64,000 nt of DNA. Origin: Adiantum capillus-veneris (lineage: Eukaryota; Streptophyta; Polypodiopsida; Polypodiales; Pteridaceae). Each line of letters opens with the position of its first letter. Position 1 is the stretch's first letter. A model generated the notes under the pieces. It searched no databases. It saw only the letters and a list, made by a program, of their open reading frames with translations, and was not told the origin of the DNA. Of the stretch, positions 11,454 through 27,623 are shown piece by piece. The position numbers and the translations under genes were made by a program. The stretch is from NCBI GenBank assembly GCA_014529385.2, contig CM043945.1:151689741-151753740 (forward strand), read 5' to 3'.

Positions 11454-11977
11454 ATGTGTTGAGGCAAAGGCGGGTAGGGAGATTGAGGAAAATAGATGGT
11501 ACAAATGATCTCACACATGTAGAGGTGGAGGTATGGGCTGAGATCTCCTAGGCAACTTATGATTAGAGGCATCACAATTGTATGCAAGCTTGTATACAAA
11601 GAGAGGGAGAGAAATGACACGTAGATAGAGAGATATGACATGCACATTGCCAATGCCAAGAGATAGAGAAAAATAGATGATTTTTTTTGCATTGCTTATT
11701 AGGCCTTTGTGTGTATGCCTTTGTGTGTTAGCTCCAATTGCTAGCATCCTTGCAACATGGATGGGATGTGCAACTAGGAGTAGGGAGGGACAAGGCTGAC
11801 ACACAAGAAGGGGACGGAGTACAACAATTGATGGCATCCATTGCTCTATAGAGGAGACAAGGAATGGGACGGGGGAGGAGTGTGAATCTCTAGAGGAGGG
11901 CAAACTAGGGCTAAGGATGGCAGGGTGTCAATCTACAGAGGAAGGGGGAAGAGGGCATGACGAGTGAGGGTGGGACT
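11452..11977. other. Unassigned stretch
   Basis: Purine-rich sequence with GAGAGA and GGAGGG runs. The open frames on both strands show no recognisable domain. Confidence 0.4.
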
Positions 11978-12878
11978 TGTTAACTGAGTCAACGTTAGTT
12001 AACAAAAGCTGCTAAAAACCGAAGACGTACGAATGCACATCAAAGATCAACAAGAAGAAGAAGTAAAGATTGGAGTTACACATTTTCCACATTTTTTCAA
12101 AATGGTCACATATTATAAATTCCCAATTTAATTCAAGCCATTGTAATATTTTAATGTGTTACGGGCTCAATGGGAGTTCCAAGCTGTAAAGAACATGTCA
12201 ATTAGTGTGCGTAGGTAGAAGATTCAGTAAGTGGTGGAGCTCTAAAGGCCTTGGGCACCCGGACATTGCATATTTTTACCGTAGGTATATAAGGTAGTGT
12301 GTAAAAGAAATTAGAGTTCTCAAGCTCATTTGTTGAGAGCACTTTTTGGTGAGAGCTCTTGAGGTGTGTGGCTATGGAGTCCTTGAGCTTCTCCTTGCTC
12401 ACGCAACTTGGTTAACACTAATCAATGCTTAATTCTCTTTCACTATGCCTCTCTCATGCTTCTTATGATCACCTATGATGCTTATATTAGCTAGATATTA
12501 ACTAATTAGTGGTTAATCCATCTCTAATCTTGTGTGATTGCCCTCACTTGCTTGTGTGTGCATGTAGGTTTGATTGAAGTGTGGTGCTCGATAGATCTAT
12601 GTGTGTGTGCTTGCGATTAGTGTGTTGCATGATAGGATTAGTGTTGTGTGCATCTTGCAATCATTAGTGTGTGTGATTGAGTTGATTGGAGGTGAAGAGA
12701 AGTGGATGTGGAGATTGCCTTTCATTGTGGCTTAGTTCCTCCATAGGCCAATAAGCTCACCTAATAGAGTCAACCATTCGTGTTGCCATGATTAGCTCAC
12801 TAATCGTGTGAGTGTTTCCATGCCCTAGCCGGGTAGCTCATCCCTTAGGATTGATAATTTTGTTGGTCATTGAAGCTA
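11978..12878 (+). repeat. Candidate 5' LTR of element C
   Basis: It begins TGTTAACTGAGTC and ends immediately before a tRNA-Asp-like primer site. A TATA box (TATATAAG, 12286-12293) sits about 310 bp in. The last 70 bp (TTTCCATGCC, GATAATTTTGTTGG, AAGCTATG) align with the end of the LTR-like block at 59670-60574, supporting that both are LTR ends of related gypsy families. The start is inferred. Confidence 0.55.
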
Positions 12879-12895
12879 TGCGCCGTTGCCGGGGA
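12879..12895 (+). promoter_or_regulatory. Primer-binding site, tRNA-Asp type
   Basis: TGCGCCGTTGCCGGGGA matches the plant tRNA-Asp primer site used by Athila/Tat-type elements (TGGCGCCGTTGCCGGGGA) except for one missing G. Confidence 0.75.
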
Positions 12896-15651
<2,756 letters not shown>

Positions 15652-18600
15652 ATGGACTCAAGTGGAGCCGAGGTTTCAAGTACAACAGAGCAAACCAATA
15701 GCAGTGGCAACGCATGCACAAGTGCAACAGAGTAGATTTTACAGCTATATGGCTACAATGGGGATAAATTTGTGTACACAAATTCAAAAGGCCATAGATA
15801 CCTAATGAGCAGCAAAAGCAGCACAGGAGCCAAGATCCTATTGATCAGAGTAAATCCATATTTAGAGAACTCCCAGATGTTCATAGACTACAATGGAGCT
15901 AGGTATTGCAAGCTCAAAGATGAAGTGCAGATAGAAGTTCAGAAAGTCAACCCAAGTGTTCATCTAGAAATCTGCACAAGCCAGAAAAACATACAGTTGG
16001 TGCATATGCAATCAGGGTCATTGTACATGGATTACAGTGGTCAGATCTATAGTCGAGAACCAAAAATGGAAGATCCAATAGATCAACCAATAGAAGCTAG
16101 TCTAATGGGAGAACCAAGCCAAAGAGAATACAAAGGTCTAGATGGAGCATTCTACAACTTGATGCTTAGTGTTCTGAAAGAAGATGCCAACAACTTGGCA
16201 AGCACATAAACAGAAACTTCCCAGCTAGAGCTTGACATGACAGAACCAAATGAAATACCACCAGTCATGGTGTATTGCTTAGATTGTGGACGAAAAGGTG
16301 GACATTTTTTTGAAGATTGTCCAACAAAATCCAAACAACAGGGATACATCAACTGCCAAGCAAGGTACAGAGAAAATTGGAAATGTGAATCTCGATGTAA
16401 GTGCATTTAACTCGTCACTTTTATTGCAATTAGATGATTCTGCATTACCGCTAGAAGCACCACTAAAAGCACTGCAAATTCAAAATCAACATAAAGATGC
16501 ACAGGCACCTGAAAAGATTAAATTTCATTCTTTGAACAACAAATTCTCGCATGAATTTGGTGAAGGTGTCCATATATCATCGAATGTTGAAAAGACTGTT
16601 AGGTTCACAAATGATTTTACATCCACTCCCACAAGTGTGCAATCATTCACGAGTCTAAGGGACACATCAAACAAAATGATGTTAGCATTGTATGGCACCC
16701 ATAATTCATATGCACACTATGTAGACCAAAAAGAGAAACTGTACAAAAAAGATCAACCTGTATTTGAACGGCCCACATACCAGCTCATAGAAGTGCGTCA
16801 AGTGATAGATCAAAAATGCTGGTTCATTTCGGAGGAAAGAATCTATTATAGCCCATCCTCTCTAGAGCTGAAGGATATTACCCGGGTGAACCTAAAAATC
16901 TATTCAGAGTGAAACTCTCCTCCATCAAAAATCAAACTTCGATGTTGTGACAAAACAAACATATACTTTGACCAAAACAGTTGTAGATATAGACAAGAGT
17001 CTAGCATCTATGATGCCTTGGGTCCTGAAAACACAGAAGATCATATCCTAGGAGACCCATGGGATAGACAATATCAGGGCAAAGATAATGCTATCTTAAC
17101 TTGGGGAATAATTTGTCATGTTTCAAGGAGATACATAGGAAACTATGTAAAAGGTTTACAAATGCCAAACATCAACAATGCTACCCAAAGTGTACCTTCA
17201 CAGTCCCAAAAGGTGAGACTAAACCAAAGAGAAACAATTTTGAACTCTTACAACTAAGCAGGCTATAGCAATCACTGAGACCTGTAAATCCGTCAAGCTC
17301 AACTTATGTACAAGGAAATGATACACCAGTTAGAATCCCTAGAGCTTCTAGCCGATAGACTTCTTGAAAGCAGAAACCATTGAAAGATCATATGGTTGTT
17401 GGAAGTTTTTAATTGACACAAATCCCATCAGAGTCTGCAGACAAATGCCTCTATGAAGATCATCAAGGACAGAAGTTTCAGTTGATCTTTAGAAATCAAA
17501 GTAAAAAACCGACAAATCCAATAGTGTTCAAACAGTTACATGTGATCAAGCTCACATATGCATATCAAGATGCACATGGTAACAAATATCAGCAAGATCA
17601 TGACCTTGTACAAACCCCTATGGATGGCCCAACTAAAGTCAAAGACTGTCTAAAGATGATGCAAAGCCTCAAGCTGCTAGAACAGGTGACAAAAAAGTCA
17701 AAGTCAATGGAAGCTAAAGTCTAGAAAGCTACACAAAGGTCACCACCAAAATATCTTCCAAAGAGACAGATTCTACCAGAAAGTACAATGGATCTTTTAA
17801 GGTCAAAGGTTACCCAGATGCAGGAGGACAATGCTCAACAATTGCAAAAAAGTGCAATATTACAGCCAATGGAGTCAACATTGATTGAAGCATGTGATCA
17901 AAGCAAAGAAGTTTAAGAAAAAGGTTAATTCAAGGATGCTGCCACAAAAAAAGCACTCAATACAGAAAAAGATCCAGAGACGATCAAGTGCAACATTGTT
18001 GGTGAGAATGAAGAAAAACCGTCAAGAGAAGTAAAGCTAAATTTTCAATTAGACAAAAACCTCATGTCTTTCTGCACTTGGAAAAGATGTGGCCAACCAC
18101 AACTGAAAGATGCTCCTGAATTTGTGGCATATTAGGAGACAAACCAGTAGAATGATGGGGAATAATCTCCACCACCATTGAAGTAAGTTCACAGATCATC
18201 ATAGCTCAATTCTATGTGATCACATCAAAGGATATGCCAGACAACATCATAATGGCAAAGCCAATGGACCAGAAGATGTCAAAGATAGAGAATATAAACA
18301 TGATGGAGTCAGCACATACAACAAAGAATGAAGACCAAGACCGGTCACCGCGGACAACAACACAAGGTCCTCAAGCACAATTAAATTGGAGACCGATGCC
18401 AAAACAAAGCTTATTGAAGATGATTCATCTCTATTGAACAGAACTTCAGAAGAGTTTAAAGCAACTCAACCAATAGCAAGTGCAAGTCAAAAAAGAGCAG
18501 AGAGCAACCACAATAGCTATTGAGTAGAGAATGCCACCAAAGCTGGAAGTAATGAAGAACAAGGTTGCAGATAACCAGAAAAAAATAGGAAGTCCAAAAA

Positions 18601-20010
18601 TCTAGAGATTGCCAGTTTAATCAGTCAATGCAAGTCAATTTGGAAAACAGAGTCTCAAGTAACCCTCCATAGAGACACAATTAGATAAAGATGAGACCAT
18701 GGCAAAAGCTGGACAAAGATCTTCAATAGAACCAACAACAAGAATAGCTATAGCTCTCAGCAGTATAAAAGGAGCAAGTGTAAGATATAATGCTCTATTG
18801 GCTAAAGAAGCAAAGTGCATTATGGTTGCAAAAAACATCCAAAGCATTCTAGAGGTTACTCCAGGCAAGCCAAATAATAGAGAAATCATGGGTAAGGCTA
18901 CAAGTCAAGAAGAAATGGTTGCTATCCTTAGCATCCAAATTCATAAAGAGCAGGTAAAGTTTCAAGTAAAGCCTTCAAAGGAAATGCTTGCACATGTCAT
19001 CCTTGGTTAGACCAACACAAATCATACGAAGAAGATAAAATGCTAATACTCTCTTTTCCAAGAGGTAGCCAACAACATTTACATGTACCGTTAATGCTAG
19101 ATTCAGAGTTGCAAAAGTCGCAAGAATCAAAGACAAATCTTGCAGACAAAGGTAAAACTAAAGTGGACCCTCCACCGATTACCAAAGAAGGTGCGACATC
19201 ATATGATTCTACATCAAAGAACCCTCATGGATCAGCTTCTTCAAGCAAGTAAGGATTTCAAAACTTCAAGTCAATTGCTGATCCAATTGAAAACTCTAAG
19301 GAGACACCCAGAAAAGCAAAGGTATATCAGACAAAGTACTCAAGAAAGCAAAGGAAATTCAAGCAAGTGTTTGTTTCTAGCAGTTTTGTCAAGGTCAATG
19401 ATCCGATTTGGATTCAGGATGAGAAATCACACAAAAAGAAAAACACATGGGATGGATAGCATCACAATGGAGCTTAAAAGAACAGGAGTACTATAGAGGT
19501 AACAAAAAAATATGGGTGCCAAAACCTTAGGTTAGAGCATATGAAGTAGCTTCAAGTCCCTCCCAAGAAAGAAGGCCCACAAGGTATCAACCTCGACAAT
19601 ATCCTAGGATACCTAAGAAGCATGTATACAACAGAACAACATCAAAAGATGCTAATTCAACCACAACTCTCAAGAGGATATAGAACAAAGACGGATCTCA
19701 AAGAATCTTCCTCTTGGACAAGGATTTTACATAGGGTATACAAAGTTTTGGCTAGCTATCAACCACAAGCCAACTGCAACTACACCAAACCTACATGAAT
19801 ATCTCAAGAGCTCAGCAAGACCTAAAGCTAAGAAAAGTCAACAAAGGAGTTACAAAGGTCATCAAGAGATTTGGATTCCTAAATCTTCCAATGCTTCTAG
19901 TCAAAAGCCAGATGCCGACAGTGAACAGAGGCCTACAACAACATCAAAGACTCCTACCAACAAGCCTAATTGTAGAATCAAATAGATAATGGAGTCTTCA
20001 CAGTCAAAGA
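15652..20010 (+). pseudogene. Element C ORF relic: YxDxxGxxY repeats, zinc knuckle, WVPK region, no RT
   Basis: The ORF starts at ATG 15652, has an early TAG (15733) and stays in one frame to about 16410. It contains repeated Y-x-D-x-x-G-x-x-Y motifs (FVYTNSKGHRY, FIDYNGARY, YMDYSGQIY, YKGLDGAFY), and further copies lie at about 17450 (LYEDHQGQKF) and 17570 (YQDAHGNKY). A CCHC-like knuckle, CLDCGRKGGHFFEDC, is at 16276-16320 (C-x2-C-x5-H-x4-C, one residue longer than usual before His). Many frameshifts follow. Near 19390-19535 are PIWIQDE and KIWVPKP, relating it to elements A and D. No RT, RNase H or integrase motif was seen. It looks like a gag-related ORF of a large non-autonomous gypsy element. 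Confidence 0.55.
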
Positions 20011-20309
20011 AGGACAACCCAACCACCACAAATGTAGATTCAAAGATGATAAAACAGGTATGGCAAAAGAAAACTTCAATGCCAACTTGGTCCTTCACTA
20101 ATCCTCTTTTTGAGGATTCAAGCTTAATTTTACCTGAAGAAATGTTTGTAATAAGCACAAGAATGTAAAAAGTCAAGTCGCCAGCTGTAGAGAACCAATG
20201 TGGGCATGAACAACAAGGAAGAGGCCTATTATGCACTCCACAGGCTCCCATTGCTCATAAGAAGAGGGATAAACTTAGAGATTAACTTAAATGTGATTAA
20301 TATCACTGT
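20011..20309 (+). other. 3' region of element C, chromovirus insertion site
   Basis: Non-coding or too decayed to read. A purine run (AAGAAGAGGGATAAA, about 20259) may be the polypurine tract of element C. The last 5 bp, ACTGT (20305-20309), are the left target-site duplication of the next element. Confidence 0.4.
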
Positions 20310-21900
20310 TGTCATAATAATCAATATCTAATTCTCCTAAATGATTTTCTCATATTAAATTGATCATTTAATGTGGGGAAGGCTAGGGGAGAAAAAGCTA
20401 GAATATTGGTTAAGCTAGCAGACCGGCCACAGTAGGGATCCAAAGGAGGGAAAATAGGGATCCAAAGGGGGGGCCATCTGCAAAAGAGCCATGTGCAACA
20501 ATGGGCTAAAAAGACCCTAAGGTTCAACCCATTAAGACTTCCAAAATGCTAAGGTTCCAAAATTCAAAGGTTGTGTCCAAAGGTCAACCCTAGGGAAAAT
20601 TGGATGCTTTGTGTGTGCCCTAAAAGTCTTTGCACATCCCTACATGGGAGGGGGCGAGCCCTAAAGGTAGTGGATGAGAGAGAAAGCCACACACACACAC
20701 ACACAGGCTCCCTTTACACAAAGGGAATGAGGGACACATGTCAGCTCCCTAGGCCAGATGCCCACAAGGTGTGCCCAATTTCTATTGGATGACCCTTGAA
20801 GTGGACCAATGAAAATTAAGCTAGAGTAAATCTAGTTAAATTAATTTAAAAACATTTAATAAAAGAAACCAATGAGAATTAAGTCTCCTAGAAGACTATT
20901 GGGCAGTCTCCCAAGGGGTCCAATGAGCATTCAGGAGCCCCATGGCTTGCCTGATTCCTATTGGCCAGGAGGCAAAGGGGTCCAATGAGAGTTTAGTTTA
21001 ATTATTTAATTACCTAAAGCTCTCACAAAAGGGGAAAGGGGGACACATGTCAGAAGGCTATCACTTATGCTGCTTAATTGTAATTGGCTTGACTTGGGGA
21101 GGGCCAATGAGGCTTCAGGAAGAGCATTTAGCAAGAGGGCTCGCCCAAGAGAGAGAGGGGGCTGATTTTTGAAAGGCATTATCACACACACACACTCACA
21201 CAAGCTCATGTGTGAAGAAAGAGAAGACTATCTCTTCCCAAGCTTTAATGGAGAACTCATCACCTACTCCAAGCTTGTGAGATAGAAGCCTACATCAACA
21301 CTCTCTTGGCATGTGGATGCAAATCCAACCAAGAGCCAAGCTTCAATGCATGCTCATCTCCTCTACCAAGCTAATTACTAAGCTAAGCTATGCTACATAT
21401 GAGTGATTATGTGAGGAGATGTACATCTTTCTCGTAAGATACTCCTTCTTCCTCTCAATCTAATCTCATACCCTGCTAGCTCTCACCATCTTCGAAGGTG
21501 TGTGAGGTCTTGGGTCTGAGAAAGGGGATAATTCAAGTTGTGTTTGTTAAGTGTTTTGCTTAGTGCATGAAGTTTCCATCTTCATTGCACTAGCTAGTCT
21601 TGAAGGAACACAAAGAATTGTATTGTACAATGTCTCTCTTGATGGGAGAAACCATAACACAAAGCCTTTTGGAGGGGGGACCGGCTCCATGAAAATCCGG
21701 TCCTCAACTGTTGTCAATAGCTTAATTTCTCTCTCTTTTGAAAGTATTGTCGATGCTATCTAACTAGGTGTTATGCTTTTTGTTGCTCTCTCCACCCAAG
21801 CACTCTTGTAATTCTCATTAGGAATCTACTCTAATGAAATGCCCACTATGTTCATGCTAATTTCCGCTACACATAAGTTATTAGGCCATTAAATGTTACA
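20310..21900 (+). repeat. 5' LTR of the chromovirus (1591 bp)
   Basis: TG...CA ends. It contains a short CA run near 20689-20704 and AG-rich tracts. It pairs with the LTR at 27624-29228, which is 14 bp longer mainly through CA-repeat indels. Confidence 0.97.
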
Positions 21901-21901
21901 T

Positions 21902-21913
21902 TGGTATCAGAGC
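21902..21913 (+). promoter_or_regulatory. Primer-binding site, initiator Met-tRNA
   Basis: TGGTATCAGAGC, 1 nt after the 5' LTR, is the canonical plant initiator Met-tRNA primer site. Confidence 0.93.
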
Positions 21914-22317
21914 TCAAGGTTTCTCTTTTCTTGCTCAAGAAGGGAGGTCCTCAAGCGAGCTACAAATGGTTGGTATTATTAATTGCCTGTGAGTAAGTAG
22001 AATAGGGATTTTTAAGCCTTGCAGTGCGCCTGCCTTCGTGTAGTTAACGGGGCATCACCGTCAAGAGCTATGGTCTTAATAGTGGAGTCCTACGGGGCTT
22101 GCCTACGGCTTAACCACTATTGAGCTATTAGAAGCTTGACAGGAGTCGGTGCTGTTTTGGTGTCGAAAGACCCTCTCTTCTAGTCCTTGCAATTAATGGT
22201 ATTCGAGCCGCGGGTACAGTAGCTTGAGTGCTTTTTCTAAAGGGGTAAAGAGGAGTAGCAACTAGGGCTTGAAGTGCCAAAGTACACCTAAAAAGTTTAC
22301 ACCTAAAAGTTGTTAGA

Positions 22318-25300
22318 ATGGCTGACAATAGTAAAGAGAGTGAAATTAATGTTGATAACATTGATTTTGCTCATGAGCAAGCTACTAATGATGCTTCAAT
22401 GCTTGTTAACTATCTTGTTTCTAGGCTTCAACAAGCCATGGGCAATCCATCTCTCCAAAGTGAAGTGCAATGGTAGCTCCGTGCTCACGGGATTCTCCAA
22501 GCTCATTACCATCACGAGAGAACACCTAGGAAGCCTCCTTGTGAGACTACCAAAAGAGGTCTCTCTCCGATTCGGGAAGAAGAAGAGAATCCATATGAAG
22601 GGCTCAAGAATTTACTTCTTGATGATGCATCTCCTTCCCAAAGGAGAACTCAAGAGCCTCCACCGAAGGAACGAGAAAGAAGCGAGTCTCCCACCACCTC
22701 GACAGAGATGGCTCCCCGAAGACGGCGGGCTAAACGCTCTCCATCACCACCAAAGCGGAGAAGACCATCACACTCTTCTCCATGCCATAATTCAAAGAGG
22801 GATGATAAAAAGCAAGAGAAGAAAAAGGCGAGAAAGAGGACACCCTCTTCTCCATCTTCTTCATCCTCTTCCTCTTATGAAAACTATGGTGAAGATGACA
22901 AAGATCAAGACAAGAAAAAGGCGAGAAAGAGGTTACCCTCTTCTCCACCTTCTTCAAATTCTTCACCCTCTGAAGAAAGTGATGGTGCAACCTTTGAACC
23001 ATCAAAAAGAAGAGGCCATAGGAAATCCTATGCCGCATGGAAGAGGTCGTCCAAGTTGAAGAAATTCAAAGAGGGAGGGAAGAGCATCTCTTTCCTTACC
23101 TATGATGGTACCTTTGGTGCTACGGACAAAGTCTTGGCCTTTATCCAGCAATTCGATGCGGCGTTTGGAGATGAGGGCTTCACGGAGTCCTCTAAGCTAC
23201 GCCATGTAGCTATGCACTTTCAAAAGTCCGCCAGACAATGGTGGTCTAGCCTACGAGCCAATGTTGAAGCTCCCCGAACATGGAAGGCTTTAAGAGCTTC
23301 CATTATGAAGCAATTTTTGGCCACCGATGCCAAAGACAAAGTACTCACCGAATGGCGAAGCTTAAAGCTCTCTCCCAATGAATCCATCCACAAATATGTA
23401 GACAAGTTTTGGGACCTACAACTCAAAGCCACTGTCTTCAAAAGGTTGGATTTTGGAGAGCAAAAGCAACAATTTTGTGCGGGCTTAACCGAAGAAATGG
23501 CGGAGTATGTCAACTCCCAAAGACCACGTACCATATCGGCGGTAATACACCACACTATGGTCGCCTCTCGAATCAATTTCCAAACGGGGGCAAAAAGAAA
23601 TAATAAGCCCCCGGAAAACAAGGGTTCCAATGAGCCTAAGGGGAAGGACAATGTCCAAAAGTCTCCTAAGGGCAACTCCAACAAAGCTAAAGAGAAGGGA
23701 GTTTACAAAGGTAAGAATAAACTCTCTCCTGAAGAGCTTGAGCATTATCGTAAGGATAACCGGTGTTTCAAGTGCGGCGAACAAGGGCATGCGTACCGTG
23801 CTTGTCCCCAAAAGAACAACCGCCAAGATCCTCCTAGAGCTTCCTTGGTTGAAATCCAAGAGGAGGAGACTCACCAAACTCACCACAAAGGATCTCCTCT
23901 ATGCCATGCTTGGGGAAAGGTAAGAGAACATGATGCTTTTATTCTCTTTGACCCTGGTTTTACTCACAATTTTATATCTATAGAGTTGGCCACCAAGCTA
24001 GGAATACAATCCTACGAGATGGGAGATGTCCTACCCGCAGACAGTGCCTTCAAGGGGCAAGAAGCTTCAGTCACTCCCTTAATTGGGAAATTGAGGCTTC
24101 ATGTCCAAGGCTATGTGGACAAAGAGGACTTCTTTATCTCTCCTCTCAAGCATGAGGATGTAATCCTAGGGGCACCATGGTTTGACCGCCTGGCTGCCGA
24201 TGTTAAATTTCCTGAAAGGAGAATCTCCTTTAAGTTCAGGGAAAAAGACATGTATATAGATGCTAAGGAAATGGGTAACACCATCCTCATTGTACATACA
24301 CCAGCTTTCAATAAGTCAATAAAGAGCTCTATTTCCGTGTATATGATTTTTTTTAAAGACTCTCAAAATGAACCTAATGCTTTAGCAAAAGAAAATAAAA
24401 GCAACCAAAAGGAATTAGAGTTATCCAATTTTCTCAAGGGGTTTCAAGATGTTTTTATTGACGACATCCCTTGTGAGCTACCTCCTAAACGAGGTAATGA
24501 TGACCATGCAATTGAACTTCTTCCAGGAAGTTCACCGACTAATAAACCTCCTTATAGAGTTTCTCAAGCTCAACAAGAGGAGATTATGCGGCAAGTGCAT
24601 GAGTTAGTTGAGAAGGGCATGGTTAGGCCTAGATCATCTCCATTTTGCTCACCTGTGCTATTAGTGCAAAAGAAAGACGGCACATATCGTATGTGTGTCG
24701 ACTATAGAGCACTAAATAGGATCACTATCAAGAATAGGTTTCCCGTTCCACGGGTAGAAGACCTATTTGATAAGCTACAAGGATCGACCTACTTCAGTAG
24801 GGTTGACCTAAAGAGTGGCTATCATCAAATAAGGATAGTTGATCAAGACATTGTAAAGACCGCGTTTCGCACTACATTTGGTCTTTACGAATACATTGTC
24901 ATGCCTTTTGGCTTGACCAATGCACCAGCCACATTCAACCGCTTGATGGAGAAGCTGTTCAGGCCTCATCGAACCTTCACTGGAGTGTTCTTTGATGATA
25001 TTATCATCTACTCTAATTCATTGGAGGAACACAAGCAACACCTCCAGGTAATATTTCAAGTTTTAAGAGAGAATAAACTTTATGTTAATCGAAAGAAAAG
25101 TGAATTTTTCTTGCAAGAGATTCAGTATTTAGGTCACATTATCTCTCAAGATGGCATCCAAATGGATCCATCCAAGTTAGAGGTAATAAAAGGATGGCCT
25201 AAACCAAGGAATCTTCATGAACTAAGAAACTTTATAGGTATGTGCGCATACTATAGACGCTTCATAGAAAAGTTCTCACAAATTGTGGGACCATTACATG

Positions 25301-27267
25301 ACCTAACAAAGAAAAGCGTTAGGTATACATGGTCTGCTAAGGAGAACAATGCTTTTAAAAAGCTTAAAGAAAAGCTTATCTCTCAACCTGTGCTTACACT
25401 ACCGGATCTCTCAAAACCATTTGAGGTCCAATGTGATGCTTGTGGTGATTGCCTTGGAGCTGTTTTGCTCCAAGAAGGGCACGCCATAGGCAATGAGAGC
25501 CGAAAGCTCGACCCTGTTGAGCAAGCTCTAGGCATATACGAAAAAGAACTCCTTGCAGTTCTACATGCCTTAGACTCATGGAAGCACTATTTATTGGGGA
25601 CTCCTTTCATTCTGCGAACGGATCACCAAAGTCTTAAGTACTTCATGACGCAGACCAAGCTCTCCGACAAACAAATGAGGTGGGAAAATTTCCTTTCGCA
25701 ATTTCATTTTCATATTGCTCACATTGCTGGCAAGCATAATCAAGTAGCCGATGCACTCTCAAGACGGCCGAGAGTGAATGCGGTTTCCATAGCAACTCAC
25801 AATGATCTATCTTCAATGATAGATGAGTATGCTATTGATCCCGATTTTAGAGATGTGATTTCAGCCCTTACATTAGGGAAGAAAGAAGAACCATTTACTT
25901 TACAAGATGGTTATCTTCTCTATGGAAATAGACTATGCGTTACTAACTCCCTGCGTGAGAAAGTAATGTATGAATCTCATGCTCCCCCGTATGCGGGGCA
26001 TAGAGGGATTCAGTCTACGTTAAAGGGAATTGAAACATATTTCTATTGGCCTACCATGAAAGTGAACATACAAGAGTATGTTTCCAAATGTGTGGTATGT
26101 CAAAAGACAAAATTTGATAGAGGGAAGCAACCTGGATTGCTTCAACCCTTGCCAATCCCTAATTCACCATGGGAGATCATATCCATGGATTTTATCTTTG
26201 GATTGCCTAAGTCTATCCATGGGAATACGGGAATATGGACGATAGTAGACAGGTTCAGTAAACAAGCTCATTTTATACCTGTCAAAAAGACTATCAAAGC
26301 CCATCGAATGGCAACTCTCTTCATTTCACAAATTTTCAAATACCATGGCTTGCCAATGTCCATAGTGTCGGATAGAGATCCTAGAATGACCAGTAATTTC
26401 TGGAAGGGTCACTTTGAGAATTTAGGGACGAGGCTAAATTTCTCTTCGGCCTATCATCCACAAATGGATGGCCAAAGTGAAATAGCTAACCTAACAATTC
26501 TCGATCTACTAAAAGCCTATGTAACGGAAGTAGATCAAAGATACCAATGGGAGAATTACTTACCCTTCGTGGAGTATGCTTACAATAACACTATACATAC
26601 TTCCACAGGAAAAGAAACTTTCGAGGTAATTGAAGGAAGATCAAAAAGTCCCTTGCTACTTAAGGTACATGGGAAGATCTTCGCTGCAGATGAGTATAGC
26701 CGAGACCTACAAGAATCTTTCCAAAAGATTAAGGATGCTATCTCTATCTCACAGCAAAGGCAAAAGGCCGCTGCTGACAAGCACAGAAGAGCCCAAGCCT
26801 TTAAAGAAAGCGATTGGGTCTTGTTAAAGTTTCCCAAGGCTCGATTAAGACACACAACGGGCAAGAATCCTACGGGTCACCAAAAGTACTATGCTAAACT
26901 AGCAAAAAGGTACTATGGTCCCTTTCAGATTCTTAGGCCAATCAATGAGATGGCCTATCAACTCAAGTTGCCCAATCATTGGCTCATACACAATGCTTTT
27001 CATGTGAGCCTATTAAAGCCTTACAAAGGAGAGCCACCGCAAGAACCAACTATTGAAGACCCACCGGAGATCGAGGACCAAGAAGAGGTGCTGCAGCCCG
27101 AGTCCATTCTCCGACATGAAGACAAGGTACTAAGAGGCGGTAAGACTATCCGACGATATCTTATTAAGTTTAAGAATTATCCTTTTGAAGATGCTAGATG
27201 GATGCAAGGCATACAATTAAAGGATAACCTAAACCTTGTCAATGCTTACAATGCTTCCCAAGAGTAA
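22318..27267 (+). CDS. Chromovirus Gag-Pol polyprotein (one premature stop)
   Basis: The likely start is ATG 22318 (MADNSKESEINVD). A TAG at 22474-22476, probably from CAG, is the only break; from the next good ATG (22708) 1519 codons are open. Numbering from 22708: a basic Ser/Arg-rich start, retrotransposon gag (about 110-280), zinc knuckle CFKCGEQGHAYRAC (about 352-365), protease with FDPG at residue 415, RT (MPFGLTNAPATF, active site FFDD near 761), RNase H (DACGDCLGAVLL, TDHQSL), integrase with HHCC zinc site and catalytic D1161, D1222 and E1258 (D-D-35-E), then a chromodomain (about 1465-1505). The protease motif is DPGFTH instead of the usual DSGATH, which may impair processing. Tekay/Reina/CRM assignment would need a tree. 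Confidence 0.93.
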
Positions 27268-27623
27268 GCAAATGTACAAAATGTTAAAAATGAACAAAAT
27301 TTTTGTCTTATAAGACTCTCTTTTTCTTTATTTGTGCACAAAAATGAAGTAGTATGCATGCTTAGATCAAGTTTGCAGAGATGACGTCTCCCAAACACCA
27401 AGTAGAGCTTGTCACTCTACTATGGAAGATTGATAGGACTAATGTGTAGACATGCTTGCGGCAGCCTCAGGCTCTCAAGCGCCAAATGGACTAGTCATCC
27501 ATTGTGGAATGATGTCGTAGGGTAACATAGGGATCCTCTACCCGCTAAGAAAAGGACTCATGAACATGCTTTATCTTCTCTACACCATAGTCAAGGACGA
27601 CTATGATTTCAAGAGAGAGGTAA
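27268..27623 (+). promoter_or_regulatory. 3' untranslated region and polypurine tract of the chromovirus
   Basis: Non-coding spacer after the polyprotein stop, ending in the purine tract AAGAGAGAGGTAA (27611-27623) directly before the 3' LTR. Confidence 0.85.

Noticed and set aside
11305-11551. Open frames through GA and CA microsatellites (also at 14.6, 32.3, 33.9, 40.1 and 53.1 kb)
   Set aside because: Dinucleotide runs stay open in most frames; the translations are Arg-Glu, Thr-His, Cys-Val or Ser-Leu repeats with no flanking coding signal.
12879-12895. A tRNA gene fragment
   Set aside because: Only the primer-complementary sequence is present; no cloverleaf can be built around it.
23220-23886. 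Minus-strand open frames of 133-154 codons
   Set aside because: They are antisense shadows of the chromovirus gag and have no domain of their own.
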